Assembly: GCA_003599505.1 (NCBI GenBank)
Contig: QZKO01000011.1
Coordinates: 1 to 45,680, forward strand
Length of the DNA: 45,680 bases
From: Nitrospiraceae bacterium
Lineage (GTDB): Bacteria; Nitrospirota; Thermodesulfovibrionia; UBA6902
Reading direction: 5' to 3'
In this document: in pieces, positions 32,785 to 40,412 of the stretch
Numbering within the stretch: the first letter of the stretch is position 1
Layout of the letters: every line of letters begins with the position of its first letter
Program-made: the position numbers and the translations under genes
Notes under the pieces: generated by a model
What the model was told of the DNA's origin: nothing
The model's database searches: none
What the model saw: only the letters and a program-made list of their open reading frames with translations

Positions 32785-33426
32785 TTAATCGGAATCCCGC
32801 ATCTTCTCCGCGAGGCTCTTCCAGTTGCACGAGTGAAGCTCCCTGACCATCCTGTGAAAGGCCCCGGTCTCTATAACCCTGACGCGCTCGGACTCTTTTT
32901 CCACTCCGTAAAAAGGGAGCATAATGAAGAACGCCTGGTCCACATGCTTTTTCACGGGGGAAAGCACGTCGCCGCGTCTCGTGTAATATGGGTCTTCACC
33001 CTCTTCGCAGGGGTTTCCGAAGACATTAAATTGCCTGCACGCCATCGGCCTCACAGGGTGTATGGAACACGCCTTTTCAATAAGAAAAGGACACGGGTCA
33101 TCCTTGCCGCTCTGTCTGAGGTTCTCCCTGAGAACTTCACGCTGCGGACCCGATATCTTTTCCGCGGCGTACCAGGAGATACCGGTCAGCTCCAGCGGAT
33201 AAACAGGAATGTCTTTATGGGTCTTGCAGCAGCTTGAACAACCCCTGCCGCAGGCAGGCTTCCTGCCGTTTTTTTGTTCTTTTTCAATTGCGGCGGCAAT
33301 CCCCTTGTCCACTATATAATAACCTTCAAGAAGCAGAGAGAGCCATGGATGTAATCTTTCATCGTCAGGGAAAGAAAGCCTTCCGGCGTTTGAAGGTCGT
33401 GAGTTATTGGTTTTTTTCTTCGGCAT
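32785..33426 (-). CDS. YkgJ-family cysteine cluster protein
   Basis: The 213-residue soluble protein carries C59, C63, C66 and C67 (CGRGCSSCC) and a second set in DDPCPFLIEKACSIHPVRPMACRQF, the YkgJ pattern thought to bind zinc or iron. Function is unknown. The N-terminus is basic. No Shine-Dalgarno is seen; TATACA lies about 10 bases before the ATG, so the message may have almost no leader. It diverges from the release-factor-like gene. Confidence 0.87.
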   Translation of the reverse strand: MPKKKTNNSRPSNAGRLSFPDDERLHPWLSLLLEGYYIVDKGIAAAIEKEQKNGRKPACGRGCSSCCKTHKDIPVYPLELTGISWYAAEKISGPQREVLRENLRQSGKDDPCPFLIEKACSIHPVRPMACRQFNVFGNPCEEGEDPYYTRRGDVLSPVKKHVDQAFFIMLPFYGVEKESERVRVIETGAFHRMVRELHSCNWKSLAEKMRDSD

Positions 33427-33527
33427 TTTTGACGGATGTATAGCCTCCCGCTGCCAGCGACAGAGTCTCTTTTGTTACTTTAAACTCAGGATGGTTTAAA
33501 TTGCAATCACACCCTAAAAGGCCCGGC

Positions 33528-33557
33528 CACGGATGACCGCGGATAAGCGCTGATGAA
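33528..33557. repeat. Three degenerate 10-bp units
   Basis: Consecutive units read CACGGATGAC, CGCGGATAAG, CGCTGATGAA. They lie between the divergent YkgJ-type and release-factor-like genes. Confidence 0.5.
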
Positions 33558-33597
33558 ATAAAGAGTAATAACGGCTTTAAATTAATTATAATTATAC

Positions 33598-34014
33598 ATG
33601 TTCCCCGTGAGTCCTGAAAAAGAAAAGGCCCTGCACGCCAAACTCGAAGGTCTCGGCATTTATGAAAAAGACCTTGAGGAATCTTTTGTCCGGTCACAGG
33701 GAAAAGGCGGACAGAACGTCAACAAGACTTCAACCTGCGTCTATCTCCGGCATATGCCGACAGGCGTTGAGGTCAAATGCCAGAAGGCCCGCACGCAGGG
33801 ATTAAACAGGTATTACGCGAGAGTTCTCCTTTTTGAGAAAATAGAACGCCTCATAAAGGGCAGAGAAAGCGAAGCGAGGCAGCGTATTGAAAAGATCAGG
33901 CGGCAAAAACGTAAACGCTCAAAGCGGGCAAAGGAAAAGATGCTCGCAGAAAAGCGGCTGCAGTCATTAAAAAAGACAGGGCGCTCCTTTAGTTATCCGG
34001 GAGAAACTGATTGA
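33598..34014 (+). CDS. Peptide chain release factor-like protein (GGQ domain)
   Basis: The 138-residue protein is a lone catalytic RF domain: SFVRSQGKGGQNVNKTSTCVYL carries the GGQ that hydrolyses peptidyl-tRNA, followed by a very basic tail (RIEKIRRQKRKRSKRAKEK). The stop-codon recognition domains are absent. It belongs to the RF-1-like family that includes ArfB and RfH-type proteins, so a ribosome-rescue role is likely but the tail differs from classical ArfB. TATAAT (33587-33592) ends 5 bases before the ATG with no Shine-Dalgarno, suggesting a leaderless transcript. Confidence 0.87.
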   Translation: MFPVSPEKEKALHAKLEGLGIYEKDLEESFVRSQGKGGQNVNKTSTCVYLRHMPTGVEVKCQKARTQGLNRYYARVLLFEKIERLIKGRESEARQRIEKIRRQKRKRSKRAKEKMLAEKRLQSLKKTGRSFSYPGETD

Positions 34015-34119
34015 CCCTTTTCAATATCAGTTTCTTAAATAGCGATATTTCAATTTTTTTCTTTTGCATATCCGCGACATATCCTTATAATAATGCAAGC
34101 ATCGCGAGAAAGAGGGGCT

Positions 34120-34590
34120 ATGTTCGAAATAGACATACCGGGTTTCGGTTCTGTCAGGCTGCAGCATCTCGTCACCGATTTCACCGGGACTTTGTCCTTT
34201 GACGGAAAACTCGTTCCCGGCGTCAGGGAGCGGCTGCTCAGGATAGCGGAATTCCTGAACATCCATGTATTGACATCAGATACATTCGGGACTGCCACAT
34301 CTGAATTAAAGGACATCCACTGCATAGCGTATGTCCTTGAAGGAGATTATCATGATTTGCAGAAAGAAGAATATGTGGAAAAGCTCGGGACCGGCTCCGT
34401 GATCGCGTTCGGCAACGGCAACAATGACAGAAAAATGCTGAGGGTGGCCCGCATCGGGGTCGCGGTCGCGGGAGGCGAAGGCTGCGCCGTTGATATCCTT
34501 ATGGCCGGCGACGTGCATGTGACAAGCATACTCGACGGGCTGGACCTGCTCCTGAACCCAAAACGGCTTAAGGCGACGCTCAGATACTAA
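34120..34590 (+). CDS. HAD-family soluble P-type ATPase-like phosphatase
   Basis: The 156-residue protein matches COG4087. The nucleophile loop DFTGTLSFDGKL (D20) has Thr rather than Asp at +2, like the DKTGT of P-type ATPases and unlike true phosphatases. FGNGNNDRKMLRVARIGVAV is the metal-binding motif. It is a free P-domain without membrane parts; substrate unknown. AGAGGGG precedes the chosen ATG; an ATG at 34093 lies only one base after a TATAAT box and is unlikely. The stop overlaps the TauE start (TAATG). Confidence 0.85.
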   Translation: MFEIDIPGFGSVRLQHLVTDFTGTLSFDGKLVPGVRERLLRIAEFLNIHVLTSDTFGTATSELKDIHCIAYVLEGDYHDLQKEEYVEKLGTGSVIAFGNGNNDRKMLRVARIGVAVAGGEGCAVDILMAGDVHVTSILDGLDLLLNPKRLKATLRY

Positions 34591-35567
34591 TGGACCTGGA
34601 TATTTTTGAGATCTTTTTCCCCGTATCAGGCGTGAAAACCTCAATCTTGCTTCCTCCTCTCGTGGCCCTCGTGATATCTTTTTTCACATCAATGGGCGGC
34701 GTGTCCGGCGCCTTCCTTCTGCTGCCTTTTCAGATGAGCTTCCTCAAATACACAAGCCCTTCGGTAAGCGCAACAAATTTCGTGTTCAATATAGTTGCCA
34801 TTCCAAGCGGCGTATACCGCTACATAAAAGAAGGCCGCATGGCATGGCCTTTGACATGGGTTGTCATCATCGGGACTTTGCCGGGTGTATTTATAGGGTA
34901 TTACCTCAGGGTGCTCTATCTGCCTGACCAGAGGGCGTTCAAACTTTTTGTCGGCTGTGTTTTGCTTTATATAGGGAGCCGCCTGCTTTATGAGGCCACA
35001 GGGAGGGCCGCGGCCGGGAAAAGCAGGATGAAAGCGCTGGAGGACAAATTCAGGCAGAGGACAACTGAACTGAAGACGCGGCAGAACGCCAGGATAGCGT
35101 CGGGACTCCCGAAAGAAGCGGTCGTTAAAACGGTTTCGTTCAGCCTCGCAAAAGTGGAATACGAGTTCTGGGGAGAGAGGTTTTCATTCAGCACGCCGGC
35201 GATGTTTGTCCTCGCCCTTGTCGTGGGGGTAATCGGGGGCACCTATGGCATAGGCGGCGGCGCTATCATAGCGCCTTTCTGCGTGGCGGTCTTTCACCTT
35301 CCTGTTTATACGGTTGCCGGGGCCGCGTTGATGGGGACCTTTCTGACATCTATTGCGGGAGTGACTTTCTACAGTATTATGCCCGCAAAAAACGGGTTCG
35401 CCACTTCTCCGGACTGGCTGCTGGGACTTCTTTTCGGAGCAGGCGGTTTTGCCGGCATGTATCTCGGCGCGAGGTTTCAGAAGTTTGTTCCGCAGAAATC
35501 CATAAAGCTCATGCTCGGAGCAGTGATTGTGTTTCTTGCAGTAAGATACATTATTCAGTTTTTTTAA
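34590..35567 (+). CDS. TauE/SafE-family sulfite or anion exporter
   Basis: The 325-residue inner-membrane protein has about eight membrane segments in two homologous halves, each with the glycine-rich family segment: FFTSMGGVSGAFLLLP near the N-terminus and GGTYGIGGGAIIAPF in the second half. A charged cytoplasmic loop of about 60 residues joins the halves. Family members move sulfite, sulfoacetate or similar organosulfur anions. Translation is coupled to the HAD gene, an unusual pairing. Confidence 0.92.
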   Translation: MDLDIFEIFFPVSGVKTSILLPPLVALVISFFTSMGGVSGAFLLLPFQMSFLKYTSPSVSATNFVFNIVAIPSGVYRYIKEGRMAWPLTWVVIIGTLPGVFIGYYLRVLYLPDQRAFKLFVGCVLLYIGSRLLYEATGRAAAGKSRMKALEDKFRQRTTELKTRQNARIASGLPKEAVVKTVSFSLAKVEYEFWGERFSFSTPAMFVLALVVGVIGGTYGIGGGAIIAPFCVAVFHLPVYTVAGAALMGTFLTSIAGVTFYSIMPAKNGFATSPDWLLGLLFGAGGFAGMYLGARFQKFVPQKSIKLMLGAVIVFLAVRYIIQFF

Positions 35568-35617
35568 CCTGTATTTTTAACCATATTGACGATCACTCAC
35601 TTCTTCAGTTTTGATGC

Positions 35618-35623
35618 TATACT
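35618..35623 (+). promoter_or_regulatory. -10 box of polX
   Basis: TATACT ends 6 bases before the polX ATG; there is no Shine-Dalgarno, so the transcript would start at the initiation codon. No good -35 is seen at 17 bases. Confidence 0.4.
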
Positions 35624-35629
35624 TTATTA

Positions 35630-37351
35630 ATGCGCAACCAGGAAGTGGCCAAAATCTTCAACGACATCGCAGACATCCTCGAGATCAAGGGAGACAACCC
35701 TTTCCGAATACGGGCGTACAGGAGGGCCGCGCAGAATATCGACAGCCTTGCAAAAGACGTTACCGAAATATCAGTTGAAGAATTGCAGATGATACCCGGC
35801 ATCGGCGCTGACCTTGCGGGCAAGGTCCATGAATATGTCGCGACAGGTAGTCTGAAATTTTATGAGGACCTGAAAAAGGAAGTGCCCTCCGGACTTGTCG
35901 ACCTGCTGTCTGTGCCCGGGCTCGGACCAAAAACCGCAAAGCTCTTTTTCGATAAACTTCACATAACAAATGTTGACGACCTTGAGAATCTCGCAAAAGA
36001 GGGCAAGCTGAAAGGGCTTCCCGGCATTCAGGCAAAGACAGAAGAAAATATACTCAAGGGAATAGCGATGATCAGGAGACGCACCGGGCGGTCCCCCATC
36101 GGCAGAGTGCTGCCTGTTGCAGAAGGGATTATGGGGAAGCTGAAGGAAAAAGCGCCGGTCGACAAACTGAGCATTGCCGGAAGTCTCAGGCGCTGGAAGG
36201 ACACCATAAAGGACATCGACATACTGGCAACCTCAAAGGACCCTCACAAGGTGATGAATGTATTCGTCCATCTCCCACAGGTAAAAGAAGCGCTTATGAA
36301 AGGGCCGACAAAATCGAGCCTCATCACCCAGGAAGGAATACAGGTGGATTTGCGGGTGGTGGACGAAGGTTCCTTCGGGGCCGCGCTTGCTTATTTTACC
36401 GGCAGCAAGGAGCATAACATAAGGCTCAGGGAAATGGCAGTGAGAAAAGGTTTGAAGATAAATGAATACGGTATATTCGATGTGAAAACGGACAAGAAAC
36501 TTGGCGGAGAACTTGAGAATGATGTTTATAAAATCCTTGGTATGCCGTACATAGCGCCGGAAATGAGAGAGGATACGGGAGAGATCGAAGCGGCCCTTGA
36601 AGGCAGGTTGCCGAGGCTTGTAGAGATGGAAGACATAAAGGGCGACCTCCATGTGCATACAAAATCCAGTGACGGAAGCCATGACATTCAAGAGCTTATT
36701 GATGCCGCAAAGGCCAGAGGCTACGAATACCTTGCGATAACCGACCACTCAAAAGGGCTCGCCGTTGCACGGGGATTAAGCATTGAGCAGGTTTTAGAAC
36801 AAAATACAAAGATAAAGACATTAAACAAAAAGCTGAAAGGGTTCAAACTCCTGTCAGGCACCGAGATGGATATCAAAAGCGATGGCTCCCTGGACTATCC
36901 CGACGAGGTTTTAAAACAACTCGATATCGTCGTGGCTTCCATACATTCAGGCTTCAGGCAGTCGAAAGAACAGATAACAAAACGGCTTGTTTCCGCCATG
37001 AAAAACCCCTATGTGTCGATCATCGCACATCCGTCCGGAAGACTTATCGGAGAAAGAGACGCTTATGAAATCGATATGGACGAAGTTTTAAAGACCGCAA
37101 GAGAGACCGGCACCGCGATAGAGATAAACGCGTACCCTCTCAGGCTTGACCTCACTGATATCTATGTCAGAAAGGCAAAGGAGATGGGTGTATCCCTAAC
37201 AATCAATACGGATACTCATGTCACGTTCCAGTTTGATTTCATGGCATACGGGGTCGGGACGGCAAGAAGGGGATGGGCGGAGAAGAAGGATGTTTTGAAT
37301 ACGCTTAGTTATAGTGCGCTGATGAAGAGGTTGAAGAGCAAAGCTTCTTAG
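35630..37351 (+). CDS. polX: DNA polymerase X with PHP domain
   Basis: The 573-residue protein has helix-hairpin-helix motifs (MIPGIGADLAGKV, VPGLGPKTAKLFF), a pol-beta catalytic region with SLRRWKDTIKDIDIL and VDLRVVD supplying the acidic residues, and a C-terminal PHP domain (GDLHVHTKSSDGSH, ITDHSKG, IEINAYPLRLD) that gives 3'-5' exonuclease or AP-site activity in bacterial PolX. It acts in base-excision repair. Its AT-rich downstream flank is the start of the toxin-antitoxin cluster. Confidence 0.96.
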   Translation: MRNQEVAKIFNDIADILEIKGDNPFRIRAYRRAAQNIDSLAKDVTEISVEELQMIPGIGADLAGKVHEYVATGSLKFYEDLKKEVPSGLVDLLSVPGLGPKTAKLFFDKLHITNVDDLENLAKEGKLKGLPGIQAKTEENILKGIAMIRRRTGRSPIGRVLPVAEGIMGKLKEKAPVDKLSIAGSLRRWKDTIKDIDILATSKDPHKVMNVFVHLPQVKEALMKGPTKSSLITQEGIQVDLRVVDEGSFGAALAYFTGSKEHNIRLREMAVRKGLKINEYGIFDVKTDKKLGGELENDVYKILGMPYIAPEMREDTGEIEAALEGRLPRLVEMEDIKGDLHVHTKSSDGSHDIQELIDAAKARGYEYLAITDHSKGLAVARGLSIEQVLEQNTKIKTLNKKLKGFKLLSGTEMDIKSDGSLDYPDEVLKQLDIVVASIHSGFRQSKEQITKRLVSAMKNPYVSIIAHPSGRLIGERDAYEIDMDEVLKTARETGTAIEINAYPLRLDLTDIYVRKAKEMGVSLTINTDTHVTFQFDFMAYGVGTARRGWAEKKDVLNTLSYSALMKRLKSKAS

Positions 37352-37480
37352 TATCTTATTGATAGTGGGTGAATTTGAAAAATTAGAGAACTTTTGAAAA
37401 TAGTTTTCAACTCTGATAAGGACGAATTGGCTTTATAACCTATTGATTGTTATCATGAATTAATATACAACTACTGCTAA

Positions 37481-37505
37481 ATACTATCTTATACATAATT
37501 AGTAT
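37481..37505. promoter_or_regulatory. Operator 1 upstream of fic
   Basis: A 25-bp inverted element with ATACTA and TAGTAT ends, about 20 of 25 positions identical to operator 2. Its centre lies 54 bases upstream of that of operator 2, near five helical turns, just upstream of the -35 box. Confidence 0.6.
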
Positions 37506-37510
37506 TTTGC

Positions 37511-37539
37511 TTGACAAGCATTAAATGCTATTTTATACT
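37511..37539 (+). promoter_or_regulatory. fic promoter
   Basis: Perfect TTGACA (37511-37516), 17-base spacer, TATACT (37534-37539). The -10 box lies inside operator 2, so a bound repressor would block RNA polymerase. Confidence 0.75.
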
Positions 37540-37559
37540 AATTTATGCAAAATTAGTAT
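37535..37559. promoter_or_regulatory. Operator 2 overlapping the fic -10 box
   Basis: Perfect 10-bp arms ATACTAATTT (37535-37544) and AAATTAGTAT (37550-37559) with a 5-base centre. It spans the -10 box and transcription start. Confidence 0.7.
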
Positions 37560-37574
37560 TTGGAGTAAATCAGT

Positions 37575-38924
37575 ATGAAAATGATAGAAACAGCTCCTGA
37601 TTGGAAAGAAATTATAAAAAATAATTTAGAAAAATATGTTGAGATATCATCAAACCCGGATTTTTTAGAAGTTATTAATAAATGTAATAAAGACTATTAC
37701 TATTGGGACAAGTTTAAATATGTATGTAAGTTAGATTCAATTTCTCCGGAGATTGCTTGGGCATTTTTAAGGATCAGTCGGAATTATCGAAAGAGAAAAA
37801 TACCTCTAATAGATACAAAAGGTAATTATTTTGGATATTGGTTGCCAGATTCACTTTTAAAAGAACTTCACTATTTAGACCAGCATGCTTCCGGAGAGAT
37901 TCTTGTAGACCATCCTGATATACCTTCAAGTGAGAAAGATCGCTTTCTGGTCAGTTCCATTATGGAGGAAGCTATTGCTTCAAGTCAATTAGAGGGAGCA
38001 GTAACAACAAGAAAGGTTGCAAAAGAAATGTTAAGATTTGGGCGAAAACCTGAAAATCATTCTCAACAAATGTGTTATAACAACTACTTAACTATAAGGC
38101 ACATTAAAGATACCATTGACAAACCATTATCCATTGAACTATTGAATTCATTTCAAGCCGCTATGACCAAAAACACACTTGATGATCCTGATACTTCGGG
38201 AAGATTCAGGACTAATAAAGACGATCCTATAGAAGTAGTAAGTCAGGAAGGTGAAACATTACATATACCACCACCGCCGGATGAACTGCAAAAAAGAATG
38301 GAGCAGCTTTGCAAATACGCAAACGAGAATGATAATGATGAATTTACTCATCCTGTTGTCAAAGCAATAATTTTGCATTTTTGGCTTGCTTACGTTCATC
38401 CTTATGTAGATGGCAATGGAAGAACCGCCAGAGCGTTGTTTTATTGGTATATGCTGAAAAATAAATATTGGCTTACCGAATATCTTTCAATATCAAGAAT
38501 TATCAAAAGAGCGCCTGCTCAATATTATAAAGCTTTTCTTTATTCTGAAAATGATGAACAAGATTTAACTTATTTTCTATCTTTTCATCTTCGCGCCATA
38601 CATTTATCAATTGAAGAGTTAAGAAAATATTTAGTCAGAAAAACAAAGGAGATAAAAGAAGCCACATCATCTTTAATTCATTATTCAGGACTAAATGATC
38701 GTCAATCAGGACTTATATATTACGCCTTAAGAAATGCAGATGTCATATATTCTATTGAATCTCATAAGAATACATGTTCAATAACGTATGAAACAGCAAG
38801 GAAAGATCTGCTTCTGCTTGAGAAAAAAGGTTTAGTTGACAAATTCAAAAAAGGAAAGACATTTTATTACGTTCCAGTTAAAAATTTAGATAAGAAATTA
38901 AAACTCTCCAAGCGGAACTCTTAA
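37575..38924 (+). CDS. Fic-family AMP-transferase with winged-helix C-terminus
   Basis: The 449-residue protein has a Fic/DUF4172-type N-terminus, the inhibitory helix motif SSQLEG (S136, E140, G141; [S/T]xxxE[G/N]) and the Fic core HPYVDGNGRTAR (H275 catalytic). This is a class II, self-inhibited Fic enzyme that AMPylates proteins. The C-terminal 90 residues form a winged helix (SITYETARKDLLLLEKKGLV), suggesting that it binds its own operators. GGAG precedes the ATG by 9 bases. Codons are strongly A/T-ended, unlike polX next to it, a sign of transfer. Confidence 0.92.
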   Translation: MKMIETAPDWKEIIKNNLEKYVEISSNPDFLEVINKCNKDYYYWDKFKYVCKLDSISPEIAWAFLRISRNYRKRKIPLIDTKGNYFGYWLPDSLLKELHYLDQHASGEILVDHPDIPSSEKDRFLVSSIMEEAIASSQLEGAVTTRKVAKEMLRFGRKPENHSQQMCYNNYLTIRHIKDTIDKPLSIELLNSFQAAMTKNTLDDPDTSGRFRTNKDDPIEVVSQEGETLHIPPPPDELQKRMEQLCKYANENDNDEFTHPVVKAIILHFWLAYVHPYVDGNGRTARALFYWYMLKNKYWLTEYLSISRIIKRAPAQYYKAFLYSENDEQDLTYFLSFHLRAIHLSIEELRKYLVRKTKEIKEATSSLIHYSGLNDRQSGLIYYALRNADVIYSIESHKNTCSITYETARKDLLLLEKKGLVDKFKKGKTFYYVPVKNLDKKLKLSKRNS

Positions 38925-39000
38925 ATAATACTTTGGAAATTATTTCAAATTAGGACACTACTGTCACGCCGAAATCCATCAGAATGCAAGGCGCGGGATT

Positions 39001-39020
39001 GTGTTATAATTGTGTTATAA
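39001..39020 (+). promoter_or_regulatory. Direct repeat and -10 of the AbrB gene
   Basis: GTGTTATAA occurs at 39001-39009 and 39012-39020, one helical turn apart, and contains the -10 box TATAAT (39005-39010). It is a likely autoregulation site for the AbrB-type antitoxin. Confidence 0.5.
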
Positions 39021-39039
39021 CGTTTTCTCGGAGGTCATA

Positions 39040-39288
39040 ATGCACAGGAAAATATGTTCAATAGGGAACAGCCGGGGGGTCTCCATACCCGTTGATGTCC
39101 TGGAAAAGCTTGACTTGTCAGTCGGCTCGGAGGTGGATATTAAACTTGATGAGGATAAATCAAGGATAATAGTTGAGCCCGTCAGAAAAAAGAAATATCC
39201 TAAAGGCCTTGACAGGGAATTTGTTTCACAGGTAAATGAATTTATAGAAAAGTACGAGCCTGCGCTTAAAGAGCTTGCAAAAAAGTGA
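39040..39288 (+). CDS. AbrB/MazE-type antitoxin
   Basis: The 82-residue protein starts MHRKICSIGNSRGVSIPVDVLEKLDL, the swapped-hairpin SpoVT-AbrB DNA-binding fold, followed by a short toxin-binding tail (DREFVSQVNEFIEKYEPALKEL). GGAGG fixes the ATG; an earlier ATG at 39010 falls inside the promoter repeat. Its stop overlaps the start of a broken doc gene, the usual antitoxin-toxin order, so the antitoxin survives without an active partner. Confidence 0.87.
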   Translation: MHRKICSIGNSRGVSIPVDVLEKLDLSVGSEVDIKLDEDKSRIIVEPVRKKKYPKGLDREFVSQVNEFIEKYEPALKELAKK

Positions 39289-39504
39289 TATACCTTTCAT
39301 CTGAACAGGTGCTGTTTATCCACAGCAGGCTTATTGATGAGACAGGAGGCGCCCACGGCGTCAGGGACCTGGGCCTTCTTCAATCCGGAAGCCCCGCAAA
39401 AAGAACTGGAGCAATTCACGCTCAGGATGGCTACCGGAAAAAACTCCTTTAAAGACGCTGTCATGTGGTTCAGGAAGAATTCCTTAAGACACCCTTCTCT
39501 CTAA
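39285..39504 (+). pseudogene. Broken doc (Fic/Doc toxin) gene
   Basis: From a GTG overlapping the antitoxin stop, the frame reads IYLSSEQVLFIHSRLIDETGG and HGVRDLGLL, the Doc N-terminus, then stops at TAA (39450-39452). The next frame continues SFKDAVMWFRKNSLRHPSL to a stop at 39502. That segment aligns roughly with the helix before the HPFxxGNKR catalytic motif, which is missing. The toxin is therefore dead. Confidence 0.75.
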
Positions 39505-39704
39505 CAATCGTCACACTCTTCAACCTCATATCTCCGATTCAGGAACCGCAACTTCTCCCCCTCACTTCGGACACCGATACCGCCCTGTCTGAAGGCCTCG
39601 TCAAAACTGATCGCAACGTCTTCTTCAATGATCTCGCCGAGGATACCTCTCTTATCGTAATATTCTTCATCTGTTATTTTCTTCTTTACCCTTTTAACCT
39701 TCAT
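39501..39704 (-). CDS. Small charged hypothetical protein (67 aa)
   Basis: I recognise no family. The ATG at 39704 has AAGGA eight bases upstream. The product starts MKVKRVKKKITDEEYYDK, continues ILGEIIEEDVAISFDEAF and ends EVEECDDC. Its size, charge and place between toxin-antitoxin genes suggest an orphan antitoxin or similar, but nothing proves it. It lies antisense to the end of the broken doc gene. Confidence 0.45.
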   Translation of the reverse strand: MKVKRVKKKITDEEYYDKRGILGEIIEEDVAISFDEAFRQGGIGVRSEGEKLRFLNRRYEVEECDDC

Positions 39705-39799
39705 AAAACATGTCCTTACGGACATTGTATTATTATTATTAAATGTCAAAAACCTGATATCCCGCAACCGCGCGGTTGATACAGCGGCATGATTCTGCT

Positions 39800-39814
39800 A
39801 ATATAGTCTATATT
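39800..39814. promoter_or_regulatory. Operator-like palindrome before phd-parE
   Basis: AATATAG-T-CTATATT is a perfect 15-bp palindrome. It contains -10-like TATAGT and lies 28 bases before the antitoxin ATG, with AAAGGAGG in between, a typical autorepression site. Confidence 0.65.
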
Positions 39815-39842
39815 CTGGTCAACCATAAAGGAGGTTTATTCA

Positions 39843-40103
39843 ATGAAAACATTATCCCTTTCCGAGGCAAAGATGAAGCTGAGCAGCCTCGTGGATTCAG
39901 TCTATAAGACCGACGAGGAGGTTGTTATAACAAAAAACGGCTCCCCCGCTGCCGTGCTGGTCAGCCCTGATGAGTTTGAGGGCTGGAAGGAGACTGTCGC
40001 CATACGCTCTGACCCCGCCTTTGTGGAGGAGATTAAAAAAGGCCTGACGGCTTTAAAAAAAGGCAAGGCAAAGCTCTATACGCTCGAGGAGCTGTTCAGA
40101 TAA
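39843..40103 (+). CDS. Phd/YefM-family antitoxin
   Basis: The 86-residue protein has the Phd/YefM DNA-binding N-terminus (LSLSEAKMKLSSLVDSVYKTDEEVVIT, then KNGSPAAVLVSPDEFE) and a charged tail that wraps the toxin. AAAGGAGG precedes the ATG. Its stop directly abuts the toxin ATG. The palindrome at 39800-39814 is its probable operator. Confidence 0.92.
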   Translation: MKTLSLSEAKMKLSSLVDSVYKTDEEVVITKNGSPAAVLVSPDEFEGWKETVAIRSDPAFVEEIKKGLTALKKGKAKLYTLEELFR

Positions 40104-40412
40104 ATGAGCAGACGCAGACTGAAAATGTCTGATGCGACCGCGGGCCTGGTCCGCACCCTGCACCCGGACCTGAAACGAAAAGTAAAGGCCGCGTTTCAGG
40201 CTGTCTTAAATGACCCACGGTCGGGCAAGGCGTTAAAGGATGAGCTTGAGGGGCTGCAAAGTTTTAAGGTAGGGAAATTCAGGATTATTTATAAGACCGT
40301 ATCAGTCAAGGGCATTATTGAAGTTGTGGCTATCGGACCCAGAAAGACTATATATGAAGAAACCCTGAGAATCTTGCAGAGAGAAAAATATGAAAAAACC
40401 CGGCACATTTAA
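40104..40412 (+). CDS. RelE/ParE-family toxin
   Basis: The 102-residue basic protein matches RelE/Par[26 protein letters not shown], then [16 protein letters not shown] and [15 protein letters not shown]. The IGPRKTIYE ending is close to RelE mRNA interferases but family-level activity (mRNA cleavage or gyrase inhibition) cannot be decided. It overlaps uvrB by 23 bases, so the DNA-repair gene is translated from the toxin operon. Confidence 0.92.
   Translation: MSRRRLKMSDATAGLVRTLHPDLKRKVKAAFQAVLNDPRSGKALKDELEGLQSFKVGKFRIIYKTVSVKGIIEVVAIGPRKTIYEETLRILQREKYEKTRHI

Noticed and set aside
39337-39504. 56-residue plus-strand frame as an independent gene
   Set aside because: Better explained as the second frame of the broken doc gene.
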